A stretch of DNA of 64,000 nucleotides from Nocardia sp. SYP-A9097. GTDB lineage: Bacteria; Actinomycetota; Actinomycetes; Mycobacteriales; Mycobacteriaceae. Location: positions 248,001 through 312,000 of the forward strand of contig NZ_WJIC01000004.1 of the NCBI RefSeq assembly GCF_009649815.1, read 5' to 3'. The translations under genes and the position numbers were made by a program. Shown piece after piece: positions 45,170 through 55,537 of the stretch; position 1 is the first letter of the stretch; every line of letters begins with the position of its first letter. The notes under the pieces were generated by a model. It did no database searches and had not been told where the DNA came from. It saw nothing but the letters and a program-made list of their open reading frames with translations.

Positions 45170-45859
45170 GTGATAACCCTGGCGAACGTCACCAAGTCCT
45201 ACAAGACCTCGACGCGGCCCGCCCTGGACAACGTCTCGGTCGACATAGGAAAAGGCGAATTCGTCTTCGTCATCGGGCCCTCGGGTTCCGGCAAGTCGAC
45301 CTTCATGCGACTGCTCCTCAAGGATGAGAAGCCGACCACCGGTGAGGTGTGGGTCGCGGATTTCCGGGTGGACAAGCTACCGGCTCGCAAAGTACCCAAA
45401 CTGCGGCAGCGCATCGGCTGCGTATTCCAGGATTTCCGGCTGCTGCAACAGAAATCGGTGGAACAGAATGTCGCCTTCGCGCTGGAGGTGATCGGCAAAT
45501 CGCGCACCTTCATCCATCGTGCGGTGCCCGAAGCGCTCGATATGGTCGGACTCTCCGGCAAGGCCGATCGGCTGCCGAGCGAGCTCTCCGGCGGTGAACA
45601 GCAGCGCGTCGCCCTGGCTCGCGCGTTCGTGAACCGGCCGCTGGTGCTGCTCGCCGATGAGCCCACCGGCAACCTCGACCCCGAAACAAGCGCCGACATC
45701 ATGATGCTGCTGGAGCGCATCAATCGCACCGGGACGACGGTGGTGATGGCCACCCACGACAACACCATCGTCGACGCCATGCGGCGAAGAGTGGTCGAAC
45801 TCGATCGCGGCCGCCTGGTCCGCGATGAGGAGATGGGCGTCTACGGGGTGGGCCGGTAA
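45170..45859 (+). CDS. ftsE: Cell division ATP-binding protein FtsE
   Basis: A 229-residue ABC ATPase that works with FtsX to activate peptidoglycan hydrolases at the septum. Walker [10 protein letters not shown] is at 36-44, the ABC signature [15 protein letters not shown] near 138-152, Walker [15 protein letters not shown] near 155-168 and the switch His in MATHD. The GTG start follows the small membrane protein gene by 57 bases. The last base of the stop is the first base of the ftsX start. Confidence 0.95.
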   Translation: MITLANVTKSYKTSTRPALDNVSVDIGKGEFVFVIGPSGSGKSTFMRLLLKDEKPTTGEVWVADFRVDKLPARKVPKLRQRIGCVFQDFRLLQQKSVEQNVAFALEVIGKSRTFIHRAVPEALDMVGLSGKADRLPSELSGGEQQRVALARAFVNRPLVLLADEPTGNLDPETSADIMMLLERINRTGTTVVMATHDNTIVDAMRRRVVELDRGRLVRDEEMGVYGVGR

Positions 45860-46764
45860 TGCGCCTCGGATTCCTTTTCGGTGAGGTTTTCACCGGCCTG
45901 CGCCGCAATATCACCATGACCATCGCCATGATCCTGACCACCGCGGTCTCGCTGACCATGCTCGGCGGCGGTCTGCTCGCGGTCCGCATGGCGGACAAGA
46001 TTCAGGACTACTACGTCCAAAGGGTCGAGATCCGACTGTATTTGGATGACGACGTCTCGCGCACGGATCCGGACTGCACTCAGGATCCGTGCAAAGCACT
46101 CATGTCCGATCTGAAGAAGCACGCTGATGTGGCGAGCGTGCAGTTCGTCAACAGCGCGGACGCGGTGAAGGAGGTCAAGGAGACCACCTTCAAGGATCAG
46201 CCGGGGCTCGCCGACGAGGTGAGCAAGGATGGGCTGCCCGCATCGTTCCGGGTGAAGTTGGGCGATGTGGCCGAGTACCGGTCCATCTATGACGATTTCG
46301 CCAAACGGCCGGGGGTGATGACGGTGCTCAATGACATGGACATCGTCGACCGGTTGGTGAGTTTCTTTGTGGGACTTCGCAATGCGGCATTCGGATTGGC
46401 GGCGTTGCAGGCACTCGCGGCATTGCTGTTGATCGCCAATATGGTTCAGGTCGCGGCCCTGGCGCGCAAGACCGAGGTCGGGATCATGCGACTGGTCGGT
46501 GCCACGCGCTGGTATACGCAGCTGCCATTCCTGTTGGAGGCGGTGCTGGCGGCGGCTATCGGTTCGGCGCTGGCCATCGGTGGGCTGTTCATCGCACAAC
46601 CGCTGGTGATCAATCGGGCGCTGGGCAGTCTGTTCAATGATCAGGTGCTGCCGCGGATCACCGGCGACGATATCGCCACGGTGGCATTGATCGTCACGCC
46701 GATCGGTATCGGATTCGCGGCCTTGGCGGCCTACGCGGCGCTGCGGTATTACGTACGCGAGTGA
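45859..46764 (+). CDS. ftsX: Cell division membrane protein FtsX
   Basis: A 301-residue FtsX permease with four helices: one near residues 21-45, an outer domain (about 50-165, with a CTQDPCK Cys pair that may form a disulfide), and three more helices toward the C-terminus (near 172-192, 225-250 and 270-295). The outer domain recruits cell-wall hydrolases or their adaptors. The start overlaps the ftsE stop by one base, so the two are made in step. Confidence 0.94.
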   Translation: MRLGFLFGEVFTGLRRNITMTIAMILTTAVSLTMLGGGLLAVRMADKIQDYYVQRVEIRLYLDDDVSRTDPDCTQDPCKALMSDLKKHADVASVQFVNSADAVKEVKETTFKDQPGLADEVSKDGLPASFRVKLGDVAEYRSIYDDFAKRPGVMTVLNDMDIVDRLVSFFVGLRNAAFGLAALQALAALLLIANMVQVAALARKTEVGIMRLVGATRWYTQLPFLLEAVLAAAIGSALAIGGLFIAQPLVINRALGSLFNDQVLPRITGDDIATVALIVTPIGIGFAALAAYAALRYYVRE

Positions 46765-46771
46765 AATCGCT

Positions 46772-46820
46772 CACCCCTGCCCGTCTTTCGCATAACTCGC
46801 GAACCGGACGGGTGGGGGTG
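46772..46820. other. GC-rich hairpin between ftsX and recQ
   Basis: A 14-bp stem with two G-U pairs (CACCCCTGCCCGTC against GACGGGTGGGGGTG), with an inner TTCGC/GCGAA stem, lies just after ftsX. There is no T-run, so it may act as mRNA processing or stability element rather than a classic terminator. Confidence 0.5.
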
Positions 46821-46854
46821 CGAAGTTGGCTTTGCTGCGGAGAAGGCGGAACGA

Positions 46855-49194
<2,340 letters not shown>

Positions 49195-49323
49195 AACGCC
49201 ACCCCCTTGAACGCCGACCGGCTCCCAACGGCCTGGACGAACGCTCACTAGGACCTCACGCACCAACACCCCGGCGTGTCGCGAACACCAGTTCCTGCTC
49301 GACGCCCAAATCTCACTGGACAA

Positions 49324-49387
49324 GCGATCAGGGGGTACTGGTGCAGCGATTGTGTCCGTTTCCCCGTCCTGAGTACCCCTTGATCGC
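49324..49387. repeat. 16-bp inverted repeat with long loop
   Basis: GCGATCAGGGGGTACT (49324-49339) pairs with AGTACCCCTTGATCGC (49372-49387) along 16 positions with one G-T wobble; the loop is 32 bases. The symmetry is too long to be likely by chance. Confidence 0.7.
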
Positions 49388-49682
49388 ACGTCCAGGCCTC
49401 GTGCGTGTTGGTTCTTCTCGTCTGGGCGTCTTGGGGTGGTGTCTTTATTCGTTTTGTCTCTTGGGTCTTGGTTCTGAACGTAACCCCGGCCATCCAGCCA
49501 GGCTGGGTCGCGAGAATTCGCGCCCAATTGGGGGAGCGAAAGCCGGGTACGGCAGGCGACGTCACCAGCACTGCCTCGTTTGTCTTGCATCCCTCCTGAA
49601 CCCGCTGGGACAGTGGCCGATTCGTCCGAGTCTGCTACGAAGGCCCCGGGTGGAATGTCCGCTACATCACTCTCGAATCGAT

Positions 49683-49737
49683 GTGCATGCAGTGACGCAG
49701 GCGGCAACTCGCGGTTTGCCTGCGTCATTACATGCAC
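49683..49737. repeat. Compound inverted repeat
   Basis: GTGCATG-CAG-TGACGCAGGC pairs with GCCTGCGTCA-TTA-CATGCAC: 7 bp plus 10 bp separated by a symmetric 3x3 internal loop, around a 15-base apical loop. Possible structured RNA or element end. Confidence 0.65.
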
Positions 49738-49847
49738 GTCGGACTCGTCGCAGGGCCGCTGGCAGCGGATTTGGTGGCTGGGCGTGGGCACGATAAGCTT
49801 TCGGAGCTGCCGCGGTTCGACCTTGGTCGGAGCGCAGCGAGCATCCT

Positions 49848-49920
49848 GGTCCCGTCGTCTAGCGGCCTAGGACGCCGCCCTCTCAAGGCGGTAGCGCGGG
49901 TTCAAATCCCGTCGGGACTA
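49848..49920 (+). tRNA. tRNA-Glu (anticodon CTC)
   Basis: A 73-base cloverleaf: acceptor GGTCCCG/CGGGACT, D arm GTCTAGCGGCCTAGGAC, anticodon stem CCGCC/GGCGG with loop CTCTCAA (anticodon CTC, reads GAG), T arm GCGGG-TTCAAAT-CCCGT, discriminator A. CCA is not encoded. A strong terminator follows three bases later. Confidence 0.95.
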
Positions 49921-49923
49921 CTT

Positions 49924-49960
49924 CGAAAGGCCCCCAGCCATTTTGGCCGGGGGCCTTTCG
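49924..49960 (+). terminator. Terminator after tRNA-Glu
   Basis: A 12-bp stem CGAAAGGCCCCC/GGGGGCCTTTCG with an inner GCC/GGC pairing and T-rich loop follows the tRNA directly. Confidence 0.85.
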
Positions 49961-50280
49961 CATTTCCGGGCCGGCAGCCAATAAATCGTTGGCCCGAAAC
50001 GGCATACGCTCGCTACCTTTGATCTCGGCCGCAAGTCAGGGGCGCACCGGAATCTCCGGCCCGCGTTCCCCGTATCGGATGCGGTCAACTTTCTGGTGAC
50101 GCAGGTCTTCGACCTGTCGAGGTTCGACTCCTTAACGAGATGCGCCCTGCCCGGTCATATACGGCAGCGCGGCTCTGCGAGCTCTCCGCCTTCGGGTGGG
50201 GGAGGCTCCCGCCGCGTCGTCGTGGCCCGGCAGGGCGTATCCGGTCGTAGCCGATTGCCATGTGAGGCAAGGAGATTGAG

Positions 50281-50958
50281 ATGACGAAGAAGAAGCTGTT
50301 CACGAATACCTATGCCACCGTGATGGATTGGCAGCGCACCCTGCTGTTCCGCGACGGCACCCTGGACAAGGTCCTGGAGCCGGGCCGTCACAAGTACGAC
50401 GCCGACCGCTGCACCCTGGTCTCGGTCGATATGCGCCCGCGCCTGCTGCAGGTCACCGGCCAGGAGCTGCTGACTCGCGATGGGCTCTCGGTCCGCGTGA
50501 GCTACGCCGTCGACTGGGTGGTCACCGATCCGGTGGCCTTCACCACCGGCGCACAGTTCGCCGAGCCGGTGCTCTATGGCGCGGTGCAGGAGGCCGCGCG
50601 CGATCTGATCGCCGCGCACACCCTCGACGAGCTCGTCGCCGACCGCACCCTGCTCTCCGGCAGCACCGAGAGCGTGGCCAGCGCAGTCGCACGCCTGGGC
50701 ATCGAGGTGTCCGCCTTGCGCGCCAAGGACCTCATGCTCCCGGGTGAGCTGCGCAAGGCCGCCCTCGAAACGGTCCTGGCCCGCGAGCGCGGCCGCGCCG
50801 AGCTGGAGCGAGCGCGCGCCGAAGCCGCGGCCCTGCGTTCGCTGGCCAATACCGCCAAGCTGCTCGACGAGAACCCGGTCCTGCTGCGCCTGCGCACCCT
50901 GCAGCTCGCCGCCACCCCGGGCACCAAGGTCGTCCTCGACGCGACGGCCGGGGCCTGA
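50281..50958 (+). CDS. SPFH/band-7 (slipin-like) protein without membrane anchor
   Basis: A 225-residue protein of the SPFH/stomatin superfamily. The SPFH strand pattern is seen in FRDGTLDKVLEPGRHKY, VDMRPRLLQVTGQELLTRDG and VSYAVDWVVTDP, followed by a conserved Glu/Ala-rich coiled coil (AALETVLARERGRAELERAR). The usual N-terminal membrane helix is missing, so it would be soluble or bind membranes peripherally. GAGATTGAG-type sequence with AAGGAG lies before the ATG. It sits between tRNA-Glu and smpB without a clear partner. Confidence 0.8.
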   Translation: MTKKKLFTNTYATVMDWQRTLLFRDGTLDKVLEPGRHKYDADRCTLVSVDMRPRLLQVTGQELLTRDGLSVRVSYAVDWVVTDPVAFTTGAQFAEPVLYGAVQEAARDLIAAHTLDELVADRTLLSGSTESVASAVARLGIEVSALRAKDLMLPGELRKAALETVLARERGRAELERARAEAAALRSLANTAKLLDENPVLLRLRTLQLAATPGTKVVLDATAGA

Positions 50959-51225
50959 AGCGCCGCTTTGCCTCTGCGAGCGCCGGCATCTCGCGCCTGC
51001 GGCCCACCATGGCCGCCGCACTCCGCGAGTACGTCGTCGACGTCGCCTTCATGGAAGGCGTCTTCGGCCGCGATTCGCGAGCTTCCGGAATATTCGCTCG
51101 CCCGGGGCAATTACTCTGGGTCGCGTACACAACAGGCGGATTCGACCGGGTCCCTCACGGGAGCCCGGGACACAGCTCGGCGCGGAACACGTTTCCGCGC
51201 CGGGCGACGCGACGATAGAGGGAGC

Positions 51226-51699
51226 ATGAAGGAGAAGGGTCGCAAGGTAATCGCCAGCAACCGCAAAGCGCGGCACAACTACGCGATTATCGACACCTAC
51301 GAGGCGGGTATCGCACTCGTCGGCACCGAGGTGAAGAGCCTGCGCGAGAGCAAGGCGTCCCTGGTCGACGCCTACGCCACCATCGATGACGGCGAGGTCT
51401 GGCTGCGCGGCCTGCACGTGCCCGAGTTCTCGCACGGCACCTGGACCAATCACGCGCCGCGCCGCACACGCAAGCTGCTGCTACACCGCCGCGAGATCGA
51501 CAAGCTGGTCGGCAAGACGAAGGAGACCAGCCTCACGCTGGTCCCGCTGTCCATGTACTTCTCGGACGGCAAGGTCAAGGTCGAGCTCGCCCTGGCCCGA
51601 GGTAAGCAGGACTACGACAAGCGCCAGGACCTGGCCAAGCGCGATGCCGAACGTGAGGTCACCCGCGAAATCGGCCGCCGCATCAAGGGCATGCGCTGA
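51226..51699 (+). CDS. smpB: SsrA-binding protein SmpB
   Basis: A 157-residue RNA-binding protein that delivers tmRNA to stalled ribosomes. The OB-fold core motifs are [29 protein letters not shown] near 35-48 and [17 protein letters not shown]. The basic C-terminal helix [20 protein letters not shown] enters the mRNA channel. The ATG at 51226 has GAGGGAG upstream. The tmRNA gene follows 128 bases downstream on the same strand. Confidence 0.95.
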   Translation: MKEKGRKVIASNRKARHNYAIIDTYEAGIALVGTEVKSLRESKASLVDAYATIDDGEVWLRGLHVPEFSHGTWTNHAPRRTRKLLLHRREIDKLVGKTKETSLTLVPLSMYFSDGKVKVELALARGKQDYDKRQDLAKRDAEREVTREIGRRIKGMR

Positions 51700-51827
51700 C
51701 CGCGAGTTCGCGCTCGGCGAACACCCCGCGTGACGCGCGGATAATGGGATGATCCGCTGTTTGAGCGGTGTTAGTATGAATCGCCCGGTGCGAGCCGGGC
51801 AGTTCACTCGAATCGGTGAACACAGAC

Positions 51828-52200
51828 GGGGCTGAACGGTTTCGACTGCGTACGTTGATTCAGGGGAAGCGTGTCAGTGCAGGCAGGAGACCACTGTATA
51901 AGCGTCGCTGCAACCCTATAAGCGCCGATTCCAATCAGCGCGACTACGCTCTCGCTGCCTAAGCAGTAGAGCGTGTCTGTCAGCCCGGGTTCGCCCTCGA
52001 CCCGGTCACTGGCATCAGCTAGAGGGCTTACCGTACTGCTCGGTCGCGGAGCAGTCACGGAACATCAAACAGCGACTGGGATCGTCATCTCAGCTTGTTC
52101 GCGAGACCGAGAGATCCAAGTAGAGACATAGCGAACTGCACACGGAGAAGCCCTGAAAATGCGGCGGAGGACCCGGGTTCGATTCCCGGCAGCTCCACCA
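51828..52200 (+). ncRNA. ssrA: Transfer-messenger RNA
   Basis: A 373-base tmRNA. The 5' GGGGCTG pairs with 3' CAGCTCC, with encoded CCA at 52198-52200 and a tRNA-like T arm (CCGGGTTCGATTCCCGG). The tag frame at 51924-51962 reads ADSNQRDYALAA and stops at TAA, close to the mycobacterial tag. It rescues stalled ribosomes with SmpB and marks the truncated protein for proteolysis. Its 3' end is the likely integration site of the adjacent integrase element. Confidence 0.95.
52150..52200 (+). other. Probable attachment site in 3' end of ssrA
   Basis: A tyrosine integrase gene ends 38 bases after the mature 3' end of ssrA and points toward it, the usual layout of elements that insert in ssrA and rebuild its 3' end. 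I could not find the second copy of the 3' sequence within the window, so the core boundaries are unknown. Confidence 0.5.
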
Positions 52201-52236
52201 AAGGCCCTTCACTTGCTTAGCAGGTGGGGGGCCTTT
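52200..52236 (+). terminator. Terminator of ssrA
   Basis: An 8-bp stem AAAGGCCC/GGGCCTTT with partial inner pairing starts at the terminal A of CCA and ends in CTTTCTC. It overlaps the end of the convergent integrase gene. Confidence 0.7.
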
Positions 52237-52237
52237 C

Positions 52238-53359
52238 TCATGCTCCGACGAGGCGGAGTTTCGGTGGTGTGCCCACATTTTGCCCACACCTTGCGGCAGC
52301 AGCGCGAAATCCATCGCCCATGCGGTCGGCCACATTGTCGAGGTCGTCCTCGAAAAGGTGCCCGTAGTTATCGAGCGTCATCGTCGCTGTCTTGTGCCCG
52401 AGCTGGCGCTGAACCGTCTTCACGTGCGCGCCGCTGGCGATCATGAGCGACGCTGCGGTGTGCCTGAGTTGGTGCGCGCTCACACGTGGGAAGGTCGCCG
52501 GGCCGGTCGGATTGCCGTCATCATCGCTTGGCACGGACGCCTTGATGCATCGACGCACCGCGCCACCGAACCAATGTGTTGTCGTCGGTGGCCGGATCGG
52601 CTCGCCATCCGGACGCGACCACAACAGTCCGTTCCGATCGCGCTGGGCACTGACGGCCGGCCGCAGCATTTCGGCGACTTCACCTGGTATCGCCACAGTC
52701 CGAATCTCCCACGTCTTCGGCGATCCGATCACGCTGCGCGAATTCACCTTGGACGCCGACCGCAGGATCCGAATACGTCTGCGCTCAAGGTCGACGTCAC
52801 GCGGGCGAAGCGCCGCCATCTCACCCCAGCGCATTCCCGAGTAGGCCAGCAGCATCACGATCTCCGGCCACTTCGACTCCGCGGTGAGCGCGGCCACCTG
52901 GTCGTGCGTGAGGTAGTTGTGCTCGACCAGTTGGCGCCGGGGGAGCTGTATGCCCGCAGCGGGATTCGCCGGTATCCGCTTCTCCTCCACGGCCTCATCG
53001 AGAATCATCGACAGCACGGTGTGAATGTCTGCGACGGTCGACGGCGCGCGCTTGATGCCCGCGACCCAGTCTCGGACTGACGGTCTGTCGATGGATGCGA
53101 GTTGCCTTGCGCCCCATTCTGGTTCGACGTGAACGCGCCAGATCGAGTCGATGCGCTCGGCCCATGAAGGCTTGATGTGGACCTGCCGGGCCAGCCACTT
53201 CGGACCCAGCTCGCCGACCGTGAGGCGTCCCATCGACGGCGCGATGTAATCGCCGGTCATCTTCTTGACCTCGACCGTGTTCGCAAACCTTTCGGCATCG
53301 AATTTGCGTACGAACCCACGCTTGTCGGTCTGTTTGCCGTCCGGCTTGCGATACCGCAC
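52238..53359 (-). CDS. int: Tyrosine integrase, 5'-truncated
   Basis: A 373-residue phage-type tyrosine recombinase. The catalytic residues are Arg near 173 (YSGMRWGEM), His-x-x-Arg near 298-301 (SAHQLRHTAA), the GH pair in QRQLGHKTATMT, and Tyr near 331 in TLDNYGHLF. The frame starts at GTG 53359 inside what is normally the N-terminal arm-binding domain (VRYRKPDGKQTDKRGF); five codons upstream an in-frame TGA interrupts it. The arm-binding domain is therefore incomplete and no excisionase gene is adjacent, which suggests a decayed element at ssrA. Confidence 0.83.
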   Translation of the reverse strand: MRYRKPDGKQTDKRGFVRKFDAERFANTVEVKKMTGDYIAPSMGRLTVGELGPKWLARQVHIKPSWAERIDSIWRVHVEPEWGARQLASIDRPSVRDWVAGIKRAPSTVADIHTVLSMILDEAVEEKRIPANPAAGIQLPRRQLVEHNYLTHDQVAALTAESKWPEIVMLLAYSGMRWGEMAALRPRDVDLERRRIRILRSASKVNSRSVIGSPKTWEIRTVAIPGEVAEMLRPAVSAQRDRNGLLWSRPDGEPIRPPTTTHWFGGAVRRCIKASVPSDDDGNPTGPATFPRVSAHQLRHTAASLMIASGAHVKTVQRQLGHKTATMTLDNYGHLFEDDLDNVADRMGDGFRAAAARCGQNVGTPPKLRLVGA

Positions 53360-53403
53360 TCGGTATTGACATCAAATATTCTCGAGGTCTAACACTGCTT
53401 CTC

Positions 53404-53850
53404 ATGACTTCGATCAACATCTCGAAACACGCAGCTGCCGATGACAGCGCTACGATTTCGGCCGAGGACGAGCGCGCCATTCGCGACCTGGTGAGTCTCG
53501 CCGACCGTTCTCAGTCCGACTCCGCCGTACTTCCCGACCTGCACACCGATGAAACAGCAATCGTGAACTTCTACGGTCGCAGGCTTCTCGGGCGCGAGGC
53601 CTTCGAAGCTGCGCTGAGCACGGCACTCGGCAATGGACTCGGGCAGATCCGCACCAGCGTCGAGATCGTCGACATCCGGGCGCTCACCAGCGACGCCGTC
53701 CTCGTCAGCTGCATCAAGACGGTCTACGACCGACGCCCAGGCGCGGAGACGGCTCCATCCAGCACTGGCGCTCTGACCTACGTGACCATACGAACGGCGA
53801 ACGGCTGGAAAATCGGTCTGGCCCAAACGACCCCCATCGCCTCGGACTGA
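53404..53850 (+). CDS. SnoaL-like (NTF2-fold) protein
   Basis: A 148-residue protein of the NTF2/SnoaL superfamily, SgcJ/EcaC-like. The layout EDERAIRDLVSLADRSQSDS, then VNFYGRRLLGREAFEAALSTAL and a C-terminal GWKIGLAQTTP fits. Such proteins are small enzymes or binding proteins, in some cases in polyketide pathways. It starts 45 bases from the truncated integrase, divergently, so it probably is chromosomal or belongs to later inserted DNA. Confidence 0.72.
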   Translation: MTSINISKHAAADDSATISAEDERAIRDLVSLADRSQSDSAVLPDLHTDETAIVNFYGRRLLGREAFEAALSTALGNGLGQIRTSVEIVDIRALTSDAVLVSCIKTVYDRRPGAETAPSSTGALTYVTIRTANGWKIGLAQTTPIASD

Positions 53851-53892
53851 GCTCGATTTCAACCTGTGCGGCGTGGTCGGGTGCCTGATCCG

Positions 53893-53936
53893 GCCACGCC
53901 GATGTCAGCGATACGGGACCGCGGCGGCCATCTCGG
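53893..53936. repeat. 44-bp inverted repeat, left copy
   Basis: This 44-base sequence matches the reverse complement of 55413-55456 at about 38 of 44 positions, with the core CGATGTCAGCGAT identical. The two copies enclose a regulator gene and a monooxygenase gene. Confidence 0.72.
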
Positions 53937-54007
53937 TCGGGTGTATCGGAAGGAAGGCGCGGCAGGGACATCCCGGCCGCGCTCTTCGCAGCGTGTTGCG
54001 GTTCAGG

Positions 54008-54883
54008 TCAGAGGGCGCTCTCCGCTGGGGCGTTCGCCGTTTCGGGAACGGGTGGTGTGGTGAGGCCAGCCAAGAGCTGCAGGGTGGTGACCGCCTCGGA
54101 TCCAGGCGGTGCGCTGTAGATCATCATCGTCATGTCGGGGTCGTCGGGGGCCCGCATGGCGACGTAGTCGAGGGCGAGTTCGCCGAGCTGCGGGTGGTTG
54201 AACCGTTTACGCCCACGGGTCTTTCCGCGGACGTTGTGGTCGGCCCACAGTCGCCGGAAGTCGGCACTGCCCAGGGAGAGTTCGCCGACCAGGGTGGCCA
54301 GCCGGGGGTCGGCTGGGTGACGGCCGGCATCCAGGCGAAGATTGGAGACGGTGTCGCGGGCCTTGGTCTCCCAGTCGGGATAGAGATCCCGGGTGGCGTC
54401 ATCGAGGAAGACCAGCCGGGCCATGTTCCGCTCGGCCACAGGCAGGGCGGAGAAGTCGGCGATCAGGGTCCGGGCGAGGTCGTTCCAGGCCAGGATGTCG
54501 AGTCGGCGTCCGATGATGTAGGCGGGGACCGTGGTGAGGGCCTGGAGCGCCTGGCTCATCTCGGGACCGACGTTTTGCGGGCGGGCCGGGCGCTTGCGGG
54601 CGCTGGGAGGCTTGGCGAGGTTGTGCAGGTGGGTACGCTCGTCGGCGTCGAGGCGCAGTGCCCCGGCGACAGCGTCCAGGATGTCGGGGGAGACATTTCG
54701 AGCGCGGCCCTGCTCCAGGCGGGTGTAGTAGTCGACACTCACCCCTGCCAGCAGGGCTAGTTCCTCACGACGCAGGCCCGGCACCTGCCGCCGGCCCCCG
54801 AAGCTGCCCGCGCCGAGGTCTTCGGGCAGCAGGCGGGCGCGTCGGGTCTTGAGAAACTCGCTGAGCTGCTGTGCACGATCCAT
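54008..54883 (-). CDS. XRE-family regulator, MmyB-like
   Basis: A 291-residue regulator, similar in layout to the gene at 41642: helix-turn-helix (QVPGLRREELALLAGVSVDY) and a MmyB ligand domain (AYIIGRRLDILAWNDLARTL, DLYPDWETKARDTVSNLR, FNHPQLGELALDYVAM). It faces away from the monooxygenase gene (start-to-start distance about 170 bases) and probably controls it. Both lie between the 44-bp inverted repeats. Fewer rare start codons and CTG/GAC-heavy codons resemble streptomycete genes, so transfer is possible. Confidence 0.85.
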   Translation of the reverse strand: MDRAQQLSEFLKTRRARLLPEDLGAGSFGGRRQVPGLRREELALLAGVSVDYYTRLEQGRARNVSPDILDAVAGALRLDADERTHLHNLAKPPSARKRPARPQNVGPEMSQALQALTTVPAYIIGRRLDILAWNDLARTLIADFSALPVAERNMARLVFLDDATRDLYPDWETKARDTVSNLRLDAGRHPADPRLATLVGELSLGSADFRRLWADHNVRGKTRGRKRFNHPQLGELALDYVAMRAPDDPDMTMMIYSAPPGSEAVTTLQLLAGLTTPPVPETANAPAESAL

Positions 54884-55052
54884 GCCTCCAGTGTGGGCCA
54901 GGGCTGTGCGGTTCTGCCTGGTCCTGCCAGACCCAGGCGGGACGGGCCTGCGGTCGAGCGGAGCTCTGGGCGGATCCGGCGCGGGTACGCAGGATGAACA
55001 TCGTTCGCCACGAACAACACCCATCGATTGCACCAGATCCGGAGTCATCACC

Positions 55053-55352
55053 ATGTCGAACACGCTCACCATCATTGCCGGCTTCGTCGCCAAGCCGGGC
55101 CAGGAACAGCGTCTGCGCGACGAGCTGGACGCGATGATCGCGCCATCCCTTGCGGAGGAGGGCTGCCTCGCTTACCAGCCGTTCGCCGACTCCAGCCGCC
55201 CCGACCGCATGATCATCGTCGAGGAGTGGGTCAGCAGGGCGGCTCTGGACCATCACTTCTCGCTGCCGCACTTCACGCACGTCGCCCAGGTCCTCGACGA
55301 GATCCTCGCCGAGCCGTTCGCCCTGCGCCGTCTGACCGACGTCCCGGCCTGA
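55053..55352 (+). CDS. Antibiotic-biosynthesis-type monooxygenase (ABM)
   Basis: A 99-residue ABM-domain protein, probably a quinol monooxygenase that oxidises hydroquinones without cofactor. The pattern TIIAGFVAKPGQEQRLRDEL, EGCLAYQPFADSSRPDRMI and VEEWVSRAALDHHFSLPHF is typical. GGAGTCATCACC precedes the ATG. It is divergent from a MmyB-type XRE regulator, an arrangement used for quinone- or oxidant-responsive control. Confidence 0.85.
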   Translation: MSNTLTIIAGFVAKPGQEQRLRDELDAMIAPSLAEEGCLAYQPFADSSRPDRMIIVEEWVSRAALDHHFSLPHFTHVAQVLDEILAEPFALRRLTDVPA

Positions 55353-55412
55353 GACCCCGCGTCAGCGGGCCACCGGTGGATGGCGAGACCGACCTGGTCC
55401 GTGTTTTCGCCG

Positions 55413-55456
55413 CCTAGATCGCCGCCGCAGTCCCGGATCGCTGACATCGACGTGGT
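55413..55456. repeat. 44-bp inverted repeat, right copy
   Basis: Reverse complement of 53893-53936 with about six mismatches. It lies 60 bases after the monooxygenase stop. Confidence 0.72.
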
Positions 55457-55509
55457 CGGCGTGATACCATACCGGGGTACCGTTATGGCTCCGTTGGGTA
55501 GTCCTGAGC

Positions 55510-55522
55510 GGTTGGTCCAACC
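55510..55522. promoter_or_regulatory. Palindrome upstream of epimerase gene
   Basis: GGTTGGTCCAACC is a perfect 6-bp dyad around one base, placed just before the AGGAGGAG ribosome site of the next gene. It may be an operator. Confidence 0.4.
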
Positions 55523-55537
55523 AGGAGGAGATTCTTC

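Larger units (their letters stand above)
49195..49847. other. Intergenic region between recQ and tRNA-Glu
   Basis: No convincing gene is present; minus-strand open frames here are low-complexity and continue antisense to recQ. The region carries two large inverted repeats (49324-49387 and 49683-49737) described separately, and lower GC than its flanks. Confidence 0.5.

Noticed and set aside
51009..51218. 69-codon frame before smpB
   Set aside because: Weak ribosome site and non-protein-like sequence; treated as leader DNA of smpB.
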